A model generated the notes under the pieces. That model did not search any database. It was not told where the DNA came from and saw only the letters and a list, made by a program, of their open reading frames with translations. DNA of 64,000 nucleotides from Hymenobacter swuensis DY53 (GTDB lineage Bacteria > Bacteroidota > Bacteroidia > Cytophagales > Hymenobacteraceae): assembly GCF_000576555.1 (NCBI RefSeq), contig NZ_CP007145.1, positions 1,488,001-1,552,000 of the forward strand, in the 5' to 3' direction. The position numbers and the translations under genes were made by a program. This document shows, in pieces, positions 16,886 to 27,540 of this stretch. How positions within the stretch are numbered: position 1 is the first letter of the stretch; every line of letters begins with the position of its first letter.

Positions 16886-18421
16886 ATGAAACCGAACAGC
16901 GGCTTTCAGCGCGGTAGCAGGCAACTGGTGGGCGGAATGCTGCTGGTCCTGCTGATAGGGGCCGGCCCGGCCGCCGCCCAAACCAAAAGTCCGAAGCGGG
17001 GCCTGGCCTATGGCTACCACTCCGCCGCCGATATGCAGGTGCTGGCTCCCGGCATCAGTTGGTGGTACAACTGGGCCTCCCAGCCCGACGCCGGTGTGGC
17101 CGGCGTGTACCCCGGCCTGGGCGTAGAGTACGTGCCGATGCAGTGGGGACGCAACCTGGGCAGCGGCACCGTAACGGCCAATCAGCTGGCAGCTACTATT
17201 CCCAACAGCTCCCGCTACCTGCTGGGCTTCAATGAGCCGAATTTCCTGAGTCAGGCCAACCTCACGCCCTCCCAGGCGGCGGCCCTGTGGCCGGTACTGG
17301 AGGAGGTGGCCCGCCGCAAAAACCTGGCTCTGGTGTCGCCGGCCGTGAACTACTGCGGCAGCTGCGTTTCAGAAAACGGGGTGACGTACTATTCGCCCAC
17401 GCAGTACCTGGATGCCTTTTTTGCCGCCTGCCCCAGCTGCCGCGTCGATTATATTGCGGTGCATACCTACGTGTGCGAGGAGCGGTGGCTGCGGGAGAAG
17501 ATTGCCGAGCTGAAGCGGTATAACAAGCCCATCTGGCTGACGGAGTTTGCCTGCGGCGACCTGCCCGCCAGTCAGATTACGCTGCCCGCGCAGCAGAAGT
17601 ATCTGCTGGATGCCGTGAATTACCTGGAGAAGGAGCCAGCCATCTTCCGCTACGCCTGGTTTTCGGGCCGCAACAACGAAATTCCCAATATCAATCTACT
17701 GGGTAATTCCGGCCAGCTGACCGCTTTGGGCCAACAGTACGTGAGCCTGCCGGCAGGGTGGGAGCCGGGCCGCATCCGGCCCGTGAGCATAACGGCTTCC
17801 TCCCAGGAAAGTACTTCCACCAACGCGGCCAACGCCACCGATGAAAATATTAACACCCGCTGGGGTAGCACGTTTGCCGATCCGCAGTACCTGACCCTGG
17901 ACTTCGGCAGCCTGCAGCAGATCAGCCGCGTGCAGTTCAGCTGGGAAGCCGCCTACGCCAAAGACTACCAGTTGCAAACCTCCCCGGACGGCCTTACCTG
18001 GACGACTATCCAGACGGTACTGAACGGCGACGGGGGCGTGGATAACCTGACCGGCCTGAACGCCCGGGGCCGTTATCTGCGCCTCTACGGCACCCGCCGC
18101 GCCACTGCCTACGGGTATTCGCTCTGGGAAATTGAAGTATTCGGGGGCTCCGTAAACGCGCCTTTGGCTACGCGCGGCCGGCAGAACGCGGAAGCCCTGC
18201 ACCTCTACCCAAACCCCGCCGATACGGAGCTGCACCTGGTTCTGCCCGGAAACACCCGCCTCCGCCGCCTGACGGTGACGGATGCCCTGGGCCGCCTTGT
18301 CCTGACAAGCACTGCCCCCGGTGATGCCCTGAATATTGCCGCACTGCCCGCCGGCCTCTACGTGCTGCGTGCCACTACCACCGACCACCGGCAGCTCACG
18401 CAGCGTTTCATGAAGCGCTGA
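16886..18421 (+). CDS. Secreted GH128 beta-1,3-glucanase with discoidin (CBM32) module and T9SS tail
   Basis: This 511-residue protein has a signal peptide to about Ala31. The catalytic part (about 35-265) matches the GH128/Asl1-like core: GYHSAADM, WWYNWAS, VEYVPMQWG, GFNEPN with acid/base Glu117, and WLTEFAC with nucleophile Glu220. A Cys-rich loop (NYCGSCVSE, CPSCR) is present, as in this family. A discoidin-type F5/8C module follows (about 290-420, ITASSQ..., GSTFADPQYLTLDFG). The T9SS sorting domain (LYPNPADTELHL) ends the protein. GH128 enzymes cleave beta-1,3-glucans such as curdlan and fungal wall glucan. It is co-directional with the chitinase, separated by 42 bases. Confidence 0.85.
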   Translation: MKPNSGFQRGSRQLVGGMLLVLLIGAGPAAAQTKSPKRGLAYGYHSAADMQVLAPGISWWYNWASQPDAGVAGVYPGLGVEYVPMQWGRNLGSGTVTANQLAATIPNSSRYLLGFNEPNFLSQANLTPSQAAALWPVLEEVARRKNLALVSPAVNYCGSCVSENGVTYYSPTQYLDAFFAACPSCRVDYIAVHTYVCEERWLREKIAELKRYNKPIWLTEFACGDLPASQITLPAQQKYLLDAVNYLEKEPAIFRYAWFSGRNNEIPNINLLGNSGQLTALGQQYVSLPAGWEPGRIRPVSITASSQESTSTNAANATDENINTRWGSTFADPQYLTLDFGSLQQISRVQFSWEAAYAKDYQLQTSPDGLTWTTIQTVLNGDGGVDNLTGLNARGRYLRLYGTRRATAYGYSLWEIEVFGGSVNAPLATRGRQNAEALHLYPNPADTELHLVLPGNTRLRRLTVTDALGRLVLTSTAPGDALNIAALPAGLYVLRATTTDHRQLTQRFMKR

Positions 18422-18463
18422 TTTTGGTACCTCGTCCTCTTTCAACCACCACATCCTACCCGT

Positions 18464-20449
18464 ATGAAAACAACTACTTTTCTTAAGCAAGCCCTGGCGG
18501 CGCTGGTGCTGCTGCTGGCTTCGGTGCCGGTATTTGCCCAGTTCCGGGTTATCGGCTATGTGCCTTCCTGGGCCGGTGATGTGAGCTCCGTGCAATATGG
18601 TAAGCTCACGCACATCAACTACGCCTTCCTGCTGCCAACCGCTACCGGCGGCCTGCAGCCCATCGAAAACCCCGCGAAGCTGCAAAACCTGGTGGCTACG
18701 GCCCACGCCAACGGCGTGAAGGTGCTCATTTCGGTGGGCGGCTGGAACAATGGGGATGACAGCGCCTTCGAAACTATCGGGGCCAATGCTAGCTACCGTA
18801 ATGCCTTCGTGACCAATCTGGTGAACTTCGCCAATCAATATAACCTCGATGGGGTAGACATCGACTGGGAATACCCGGATGCCGGGGCCTTGGCCAATAA
18901 TTACGCGGTCCTCATGCAGCAGCTTGCCACCGAAATGCACAACCGCGGCAAGCTGCTCACGGCGGCCGTGGTAGCTACTGGCGGCGCGGGAGTGCTCAAC
19001 AGCGTGTTCGGCTACGTGGATTTCCTGAACCTGATGGCCTACGACGCCAACAACTTCGACCACTCCACCTACGACTACGCGGTGCAGTCTATCAACTATT
19101 GGAAGGGCCGGGGTCTGGCAACCAGCAAAACCGTATTGGGCGTACCCTTTTACGGCCGGCCCAGCTGGGAATCCTACGCCCAACTGCTAACACGGGGGGC
19201 CAGTCCCAACGCCGATGTGTTCAACGGCGTGGGTTACAACGGTATTCCCACCATCAAGAGCAAAACCAACCTCGCCTTCGATCAGGCCAGTGGTATTATG
19301 ATCTGGGAACTGTCGCAGGATGCCATTGGGGCCAATTCCCTGCTCACGGCCATTAACCAGGTGGTGGTGCAGCGTGGCGGCAACACAGCGCCTGCCCAAG
19401 CTATTCCGGGTAAGCTGGAGGCCGAAGGCTTCACCGCTCAGCAAGGCACCGACAAGGAGCCCACCACTGACACCGGCGGGGGCCAGAATGTAGACTACTT
19501 CGAAACCGGCGACTGGCTCGACTACACCGTGAACGTAGCTTCGGCCGGCACCTACGCGGTAGGCTTCCGGGTAGCCTCGGCCAACGGTGGAGCCACGCTG
19601 CAGCTGCGCAACGGCAACGGTGCAGTGCTGGGGAGCATTAACGTGGGCAATACCGGCGGCTGGCAGAGCTGGCAGACCATCAGCACCACCGTAACGCTGC
19701 CGGTGGGCCGGCAGGTGCTGCGCCTGTACGCCTCGGCCTCCACCGGCTGCAACGTCAACTGGCTCAATTTCACCGGGGCTACTTCCTCGTTCAGCACCAC
19801 TTTCCAGGCCGAAAGCTACAGCTCCATGAACGGCGTACAGGTAGAAAGTTGCTCCGATGCCGGCGGCGGCCAGAACGTGGGCTATATCGACGCTGGCGAC
19901 TGGCTGGCCTACAGCAACCTTACCATCCCGACCACCGGCAGCTACCTCATTGAGTACCGCGTGGCCAGCCTTGGTGGGGGAACCGTATCATCGGACCTGA
20001 ATGCAGGCTCTGTTCAACTGGGTAGCACGGTTATTCCGGCCACCGGCGGCTGGCAGAGCTGGACCACGGTTTCGCGCACCGTTACGCTCAATGCCGGTAC
20101 TTACAGCTTTGGGGTGTATGCCCAAACCGGCGGCTGGAACCTCAACTGGGTGCGCATCAGTAAAGCCGGCGTGGCCCGCGTCAGTAGTGCGGCCGAGCCC
20201 ACGCCGACTGCGCTGAACACAACGCCAATCAGCTTGTTCCCCAACCCGGCAACTGACCGCATAACCGTGCAAGGAACGGAGCTGCTTGGTAGCTCTTACC
20301 AGGTGCTGGACGCTTACGGCAAGGTAAAAAGCAGCGGTATTGTCAGCAGCAAACAAGTAGATCTGTCGGGACTGCCAAGCGGTGTATATACACTGCGGAT
20401 TGTGACGCCCCAGCACCAGAAAATAACACGTCAGCTTATCAAGCAGTAA
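18464..20449 (+). CDS. Secreted GH18 chitinase with two CBM6 modules and T9SS tail
   Basis: This 661-residue enzyme has a signal peptide to about Ala25. The GH18 domain (about 27-305) has the SxGG-type motif LISVGGWNN and the catalytic DGVDIDWEYPD with Asp132, Asp134 and Glu136. Further motifs are LNLMAYDANNFD, GVPFYGR and GIMIWELSQD. Two family-6 carbohydrate-binding modules follow (about 310-440 and 445-570), then a T9SS sorting domain (from about 585, SLFPNPATDRITV). GH18 enzymes with retaining substrate-assisted catalysis degrade chitin. The 42-base gap from the glucanase suggests co-transcription. A terminator-like hairpin follows. Confidence 0.93.
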   Translation: MKTTTFLKQALAALVLLLASVPVFAQFRVIGYVPSWAGDVSSVQYGKLTHINYAFLLPTATGGLQPIENPAKLQNLVATAHANGVKVLISVGGWNNGDDSAFETIGANASYRNAFVTNLVNFANQYNLDGVDIDWEYPDAGALANNYAVLMQQLATEMHNRGKLLTAAVVATGGAGVLNSVFGYVDFLNLMAYDANNFDHSTYDYAVQSINYWKGRGLATSKTVLGVPFYGRPSWESYAQLLTRGASPNADVFNGVGYNGIPTIKSKTNLAFDQASGIMIWELSQDAIGANSLLTAINQVVVQRGGNTAPAQAIPGKLEAEGFTAQQGTDKEPTTDTGGGQNVDYFETGDWLDYTVNVASAGTYAVGFRVASANGGATLQLRNGNGAVLGSINVGNTGGWQSWQTISTTVTLPVGRQVLRLYASASTGCNVNWLNFTGATSSFSTTFQAESYSSMNGVQVESCSDAGGGQNVGYIDAGDWLAYSNLTIPTTGSYLIEYRVASLGGGTVSSDLNAGSVQLGSTVIPATGGWQSWTTVSRTVTLNAGTYSFGVYAQTGGWNLNWVRISKAGVARVSSAAEPTPTALNTTPISLFPNPATDRITVQGTELLGSSYQVLDAYGKVKSSGIVSSKQVDLSGLPSGVYTLRIVTPQHQKITRQLIKQ

Positions 20450-20466
20450 CGTTACCGCCAGACGGA

Positions 20467-20520
20467 AAAATAAACAGCCCCCCCAAAAGCTCAATCTGGC
20501 TTTCAGGGGCGCTGTTTATT
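20467..20520. terminator. Bidirectional terminator hairpin
   Basis: AATAAACAGC at 20469-20478 pairs with GCTGTTTATT at 20511-20520. A short C-run against GGGGC in the loop can extend the stem. It separates the chitinase from a convergent lipoprotein. Confidence 0.7.
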
Positions 20521-20542
20521 GGCACAGAAAAACCGCCAGGCT

Positions 20543-21085
20543 TTACGGGACGAATTGCTCTGTGAGGCGCACCACCTCGCCCTGCCGGGTTTCCACCACA
20601 AACGGCGCGTAGGTGAGCGAGGCTGGCGGCGAGGCCAGTACCTGGGCCGGAGCCAGCGGCCGTTGGGCCAGGCCGTTGCCGCCGTTCTGCCAGAACCGGA
20701 ACGTAGCTCCGGCCTGCAGCGGCAGGGTACGCTCTTTCTTGTTCTCGTTAACGATATAGTAGTCGTTGGGCACAGAGTAGATGGTGTCACCATTCTGCAC
20801 CTCCACCATGGCGTCGCCACGTCGCTGGGCGGCGGCCACGGCGTCGGGGCCCTTCAGAAACTGCACATAGTCCACTACGGCGTAATACCGGCCTTTCTGC
20901 TCGTAGAAACGCCGCACATAGGCGTGGCCCCGGCCCGTGTTGCCCACTTTCTCAGTGGTCGACTGCTCGCCTTCCAGCTCGGCCGGCACTACGTCGCGGG
21001 ATTCGGCCACGTCGGTTTCCTGTTCCGCAGAGCGGCAAGCGGCAACAGTCAAAAGCAAAGCAATGGGGAGCAAGCGGCGGTTCAT
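20543..21085 (-). CDS. Hypothetical lipoprotein (180 aa)
   Basis: The start at 21085 gives the lipoprotein signal MNRRLLPIALLLTVAACRS with a lipobox Cys. The mature region contains AYVRRFYEQKGRYYAVVDYVQFL and IYSVPNDYYIVNENKKERTL. A VDYVQF.KG..A...A...G.......NG..I.....DYYI.NE pattern is found in small uncharacterised Bacteroidota lipoproteins, and I do not recognise a function. An ATG at 21118 would only add 11 charged residues. Confidence 0.7.
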   Translation of the reverse strand: MNRRLLPIALLLTVAACRSAEQETDVAESRDVVPAELEGEQSTTEKVGNTGRGHAYVRRFYEQKGRYYAVVDYVQFLKGPDAVAAAQRRGDAMVEVQNGDTIYSVPNDYYIVNENKKERTLPLQAGATFRFWQNGGNGLAQRPLAPAQVLASPPASLTYAPFVVETRQGEVVRLTEQFVP

Positions 21086-21260
21086 GCGGCAGGAGTAGGG
21101 GAGAAGTTCAGCCTGCAAGATACAGGGTGAACCGGCCGTTACCAGCTATGCGGCGAGTTCTGCACGCCCGGCCTGGTTCCGGTCGTCACGTTGCCGGAGC
21201 GGCAGATGGGGCAGAGTGGGGTGAGAGAAGGAGCTATGTTACCTGGAACGAAACGTCAGG

Positions 21261-21824
21261 CTACCGGCCTGCTTCGAGCTTATACCACCGAAGCTGAGCC
21301 ACCGTGTCACGGAAGCTTATTCGACTGTACTTTTTTATGCCCTCCAATCGGGTGACGTACGTGATTTTGTAGTCCTTTCCGACTTGTTCCAGCTTCGTGA
21401 TACCAATGCTGGTATCGGTGATAGTGCTGTCCTTAAACGCGCGGATCTCAGTGAAAAAATCGACGTTTTCGTTTCTGTACAGACCAATAAAATCAATGTT
21501 TTTCCGGGGGTTGATGACGACCGCACTGGCCACAAACGTTGTGGCCTCATCACCGAACGGATACGTTTTCTCTTTGAATGTATAGACGCGTTTGATATCT
21601 CCGTCCACATAGCTGGATAGGATAGATTCTAGTTGTTGAGTGATATCACGGGGTAAATAGTCACTAACTGAATCCAATGGGCTGGCTAATGTATCGACGG
21701 CTTCACCAGACGTATACAATTCCCTGCTTGCGGGTAATCGAATAGCAGTTCTTTTGTACTTGCTGACCTCAGATTCGCAACTGCAAAATAGATACACGCT
21801 TAGGGCGAGTAGAATATACTTCAT
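21261..21824 (-). CDS. Hypothetical lipoprotein, lower GC than neighbours
   Basis: The 187-residue product begins MKYILLALSVYLFCSCES, with a lipobox Cys. The mature part has ATTFVASAVVINPRKNIDFIGLYRNENVD and a following strand-rich section typical of small beta proteins. There are no recognisable motifs. The composition is clearly lower in GC than the flanking chitinase and ABC-F genes, suggesting separate origin or weak selection. The function is unknown. Confidence 0.65.
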   Translation of the reverse strand: MKYILLALSVYLFCSCESEVSKYKRTAIRLPASRELYTSGEAVDTLASPLDSVSDYLPRDITQQLESILSSYVDGDIKRVYTFKEKTYPFGDEATTFVASAVVINPRKNIDFIGLYRNENVDFFTEIRAFKDSTITDTSIGITKLEQVGKDYKITYVTRLEGIKKYSRISFRDTVAQLRWYKLEAGR

Positions 21825-21914
21825 AGAAGGGCCTCGTGAATTAAGTGAGGTAATGAGGTAGTAAGTAGCGGGAAGGAGGTGAATGTAGAGTGCCGACCTC
21901 TGTGGGTAAACCCG

Positions 21915-21922
21915 TACCTTTG
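21915..21922 (+). promoter_or_regulatory. Putative -7 box of the ABC-F gene
   Basis: TACCTTTG matches the Bacteroidota -7 consensus TAnnTTTG and lies 25 bases before the ATG at 21947. I found no clear TTG element at the expected distance upstream. Confidence 0.4.
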
Positions 21923-21946
21923 CGGCTTCAAGCCCCGCAAAGTAGG

Positions 21947-23857
21947 ATGATTTCCATTACCGACCTCGACTTCCATTTCGGCTCCCGTACCCTCTACGAC
22001 AAGGCCAGCCTCCACATCAAACCCAAGGATAAGATTGGCCTGATCGGGCTGAACGGCCGGGGCAAATCCACGCTGCTGCGCATTCTGGTAGGCGAATACA
22101 AGCCCGACGGCGGCAGTATCTCGATGAGCAAGGACGTGAGCCTAGGCTTCCTCAACCAGGATTTGCTGAGCTACGACTCCCACGAATCCATCCTGATTGT
22201 GGCCATGCAGGCCTTTGGTGAGGCGCTGGATATCCAGAAGAAGATTGACGAGGTGCTGCTGGAATTCGAAACCAACTACACCGACGATTTGGTGGAGAAG
22301 CTGGCCGATCTGCAGGAACGCTTCGAGGCGCTGGGCGGCTACACCATGCAGGCCCGCACCGAAGAGATTCTGGAGGGTCTGGGCTTTACCACCGAGGAGC
22401 TGCAGCGGCCCCTGAAGCTGTTTTCGGGCGGCTGGCGCATGCGCGTGATGCTGGCCAAAATCCTACTCCAGCAGCCTTCTCTGCTGCTACTCGATGAACC
22501 GACCAACCACCTGGACTTACCGAGTATCAAGTGGATTGAGAACTATCTGGCCGGCTACGAAGGCGCCGTTATCATCGTGAGCCACGACCGGGAATTCCTG
22601 GACCGTACCACCAACACCACCGTGGAAGTGACGGGCGGCAAGCTGGTACCCTACGCCGGCAACTACTCGTTCTACCTCGAAGAAAAAGAAGAGCGCAATG
22701 CCATTCAGAAGGGTGCGTTCGAGAACCAGCAGGCCCAGATCAAGCAGGCCGAGCGGTTTATTGAGCGGTTCAAGGCCAAGGCCAGCAAAGCCAAGCAGGC
22801 CCAGAGCCGCGTGAAAGCCCTGGATAAGTTGGAGCGCATTGAGGACGTGGCCGCCGACGACGCCAAGGTGAACATCAAGTTTAACTTCACCGTGACGCCC
22901 GGCCGCCATATCCTGCGTATGGAGCACGTAGGCAAGAAATACGGCGAGAAAATCATCTTCCGCGACACACACGTGCACATCGAGCGGGGCGACAAAATTG
23001 CCCTCATCGGGGCCAACGGCAAGGGCAAATCTACGCTGATGCGTCTGGTGGCCGGCTCCGAGGCGCCTACCAACGGCAACCACCAGCTGGGTCACAACGT
23101 CATCATGTCGTTCTACGCCCAGCACCAGCTGGAAAGCCTGCGCATCGAAAACGAGATTCTGCAGGAAATGGTGGAGGCCGGCTCGCGGCGCTCCGAGATG
23201 GAGCTTCGCTCTGTTTTGGGTTCGTTCCTGTTCACCGGCGACGAGGTGTACAAGAAAATTAAGGTGCTTTCGGGCGGCGAAAAAAGCCGCGTGGCCTTGG
23301 CCAAAACCCTGATTTCGGAAGCTAACTTTCTGCTGCTCGACGAACCGACCAACCACCTGGATATGCAGTCGGTGAACATCCTGATTCAGGCGCTCGACCA
23401 GTATCAGGGCACCTATATCGTGATTAGTCACGACCGGTTCTTCGTGGAGAACGTGGCCAACAAGATCTGGTACATTGAGGATTACCAGCTGAAGGAATAC
23501 CCCGGCACCTACGCCGAGTATGAGCAATGGCAGGAGGACCGGGAAAAGGCCGCCAAGAAGGCCGGTCTGCCCTCGCCTTCGGCTCCCAAGCCGCTGCCCA
23601 AGGAAGAAAAGAAAGTGGAAGCCGCGCCCGCCAAAACGCCCTCACCCGACCAGAAAAAAGCCCTCAAAGAGCTGGCCGAGGTAGAAAAGAAGATTGACGA
23701 GCGGGAAAAGGAGCTGGCCCAATACGAGGCCCAGCTGGCCGACCCCCAGATTTACCAGAACGCCGCCCAGCTGAAGGATGCCACCCTCAAGTTCGAGCAG
23801 GTGAAGAAAGAGCTGGCCCAGCTCAACGACCGTTGGGAAATGCTGGCTGAAATGTAG
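21947..23857 (+). CDS. ABC-F family ATPase
   Basis: This 636-residue soluble protein has two ATP-binding cassettes and no membrane helices. Cassette 1 has Walker A GLNGRGKST, signature LFSGGWRMR and Walker B LLLLDEPTNHLD. Cassette 2 has GANGKGKST, VLSGGEKSR and FLLLDEPTNHLD. The linker between them (about 230-320) is Lys/Arg-rich with AKASKAKQAQSRVKAL, as in the P-site tRNA interaction motif of ABC-F proteins. The C-terminal tail (about 540-636) is a predicted coiled coil (KKALKELAEVEKKIDEREKE). ABC-F proteins act on the ribosome to relieve stalling or protect from antibiotics; this one looks like the housekeeping Uup/YdiF-like type. The start at 21947 matches the conserved MISITDLDFHFG opening. 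Confidence 0.93.
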   Translation: MISITDLDFHFGSRTLYDKASLHIKPKDKIGLIGLNGRGKSTLLRILVGEYKPDGGSISMSKDVSLGFLNQDLLSYDSHESILIVAMQAFGEALDIQKKIDEVLLEFETNYTDDLVEKLADLQERFEALGGYTMQARTEEILEGLGFTTEELQRPLKLFSGGWRMRVMLAKILLQQPSLLLLDEPTNHLDLPSIKWIENYLAGYEGAVIIVSHDREFLDRTTNTTVEVTGGKLVPYAGNYSFYLEEKEERNAIQKGAFENQQAQIKQAERFIERFKAKASKAKQAQSRVKALDKLERIEDVAADDAKVNIKFNFTVTPGRHILRMEHVGKKYGEKIIFRDTHVHIERGDKIALIGANGKGKSTLMRLVAGSEAPTNGNHQLGHNVIMSFYAQHQLESLRIENEILQEMVEAGSRRSEMELRSVLGSFLFTGDEVYKKIKVLSGGEKSRVALAKTLISEANFLLLDEPTNHLDMQSVNILIQALDQYQGTYIVISHDRFFVENVANKIWYIEDYQLKEYPGTYAEYEQWQEDREKAAKKAGLPSPSAPKPLPKEEKKVEAAPAKTPSPDQKKALKELAEVEKKIDEREKELAQYEAQLADPQIYQNAAQLKDATLKFEQVKKELAQLNDRWEMLAEM

Positions 23858-23876
23858 CCTGCTGACTTTACCAGTT

Positions 23877-23919
23877 GAAACGCCCCGCCGGAAGCTACGA
23901 GCTTCCAGCGGGGCGTTTC
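23877..23919 (+). terminator. Terminator after ABC-F gene
   Basis: GAAACGCCCCGC pairs exactly with GCGGGGCGTTTC. An internal GGAAGCT/AGCTTCC pair extends the stem. A short T-run follows at 23923. Confidence 0.75.
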
Positions 23920-24079
23920 GCGTTTTTCGGTCCCCGGTCCGGCGGCTGTTGAAGCTGTCGGGCCGTTCGTCGCGTGCTGACACCTGATCTACGACGGAAC
24001 AGCATCAGCTGGCTTCAACCGGTCCGACAGCTTGCAGCTGCCGGGCCGGGCCCGCTACCAACTATATTTTGTCTTTCTA

Positions 24080-24098
24080 GATAAGAATGATTCTTATC
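24080..24098. promoter_or_regulatory. Fur/PerR-like palindromic operator upstream of katG
   Basis: GATAAGAATGATTCTTATC is a 19-bp palindrome with nine-base arms around a central G. It resembles the Fur-box consensus in length, AT content and GATA/TATC ends. It ends 14 bases before the TACTTTTG box at 24113-24120, so a repressor bound there would cover the -33 region. Confidence 0.6.
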
Positions 24099-24112
24099 TG
24101 GGTGTCGTTTGC

Positions 24113-24120
24113 TACTTTTG
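24113..24120 (+). promoter_or_regulatory. Putative -7 box for katG
   Basis: TACTTTTG matches TAnnTTTG. It predicts a transcription start near 24127 and a leader of about 120 bases before the ATG at 24247. It lies directly after the palindromic operator. Confidence 0.55.
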
Positions 24121-24156
24121 AGCTCGACAACAAACAGCCCTGGTTGGGGCTTGTAA

Positions 24157-26511
<2,355 letters not shown>

Positions 26512-26545
26512 CCGAAGCCCTCGGTTACCCAGCCGAATAGTAAAC

Positions 26546-26580
26546 CGCCCCGCTCGTAGCTGCATGCTATGGGCGGGGCT
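26546..26580 (+). terminator. Terminator after katG
   Basis: GCCCCGC at 26547-26553 pairs with GCGGGGC at 26573-26579 around a loop containing a second short palindrome (GTAGCTGCATGCTAT). T residues follow only weakly. Confidence 0.6.
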
Positions 26581-26623
26581 TGGTGCTTTGATAAAACGGG
26601 GAGCAGCCCAGTAAAGGTGCTAC

Positions 26624-27217
26624 TTAAAACGTCTGGATTTTAGTTAATTTCAAAGTGCCTTCGCGTCTGCCTTGCCAATAACGCTCGTACATAATCAATC
26701 CTTCATCCGCGTTCCAATACGACTTGTCACCGTTTTCGTACCGCATGATATAGGTTTTAAACGTGCCTTTGGGTACGGTCACCGTGGTGTCTATATTGAT
26801 TATATGGTTTTTTGTTAATGGTTTTCTGCTACACCCATATTCTATAATTTCTTGATGTAGCTGGGGTTCATTGGGGGTATATAGAAATTCGAAGGGTGTA
26901 TTGTTATTAATGATCCCCCATCCGCAATTTTCTACGGATTGGCCGTATAACCCGCCTTTTTTGACAACAATATTGGATGAAAGTAAATTAAAATATAAAT
27001 ATCCAGGCTCGTTAGGCGTTGAGCTTAAGATTTGCTCTTCAAATCGTTCATTAATAGAAAGCCGGCGTGAATCTTTAATAACGTTCGTTGGGGTATGATA
27101 ATCGTAATACAATTTGTTGCCTTTTTTTGCCCAACTAAATTTTGTCTTTTTATTCTCGTCTTTTGAACAGGAAGATAGTGACACAAACGCAAGAAAATAA
27201 TACAAAGAAATTTTCAT
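26624..27217 (-). CDS. AT-rich hypothetical lipoprotein
   Basis: The 197-residue product has a lipoprotein signal (MKISLYYFLAFVSLSSCS). The mature part has FEEQILSSTPNEPGYLYFNLL, VENCGWGIINNN and a C-terminal TVPKGTFKTYIMRYENGDKSYWNADEGLIMYERYW. The last section resembles a beta-rich domain in which cargo-like lipoproteins describe a processed value from a standard. I do not recognise a family. The gene and the 320 bases upstream are far more AT-rich and codon-atypical than everything around them, which suggests recent acquisition. Confidence 0.7.
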   Translation of the reverse strand: MKISLYYFLAFVSLSSCSKDENKKTKFSWAKKGNKLYYDYHTPTNVIKDSRRLSINERFEEQILSSTPNEPGYLYFNLLSSNIVVKKGGLYGQSVENCGWGIINNNTPFEFLYTPNEPQLHQEIIEYGCSRKPLTKNHIINIDTTVTVPKGTFKTYIMRYENGDKSYWNADEGLIMYERYWQGRREGTLKLTKIQTF

Positions 27218-27540
27218 TCCATTAAAATTTAAAGTTGGTACACTTGTGTGAGGGTGAGAATAGATGTAGTGTCAATGTATATATTTCGGTTGAGAATCTT
27301 CTTGTATAGTGTTGAAAAGAGCACAAGAGACTTATTGTGGCACCTATAGTCGATTTTGGAACAGTGTCCTGATCCGAAATTCACTATAAGACCGCAGTGA
27401 ATAGCGGGGAGCAGCATACCGTCTGTGTCGGTTACGCTGCTTGTTTTCCAACGGCGTATGTACTACCGAAAGTATACTTGTACCCACGCTTCTCGTTCAA
27501 GTACGCAGCCAAGCCAACGCTTCGCGCTACATTCGCCCTT
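27218..27540. other. AT-rich intergenic region
   Basis: These 323 bases between divergent genes hold no supportable coding sequence. The first 200 bases share the AT-rich composition of the lipoprotein gene; GC content rises again near 27420, marking the likely edge of the atypical segment. Confidence 0.5.

Noticed and set aside
23940..24060. Possible further inverted repeat between the ABC-F terminator and katG (GCTGTCGGGCCG and CCGACAGCTTGCAG)
   Set aside because: The arms match only over short stretches and do not form a stable, extended hairpin by eye.
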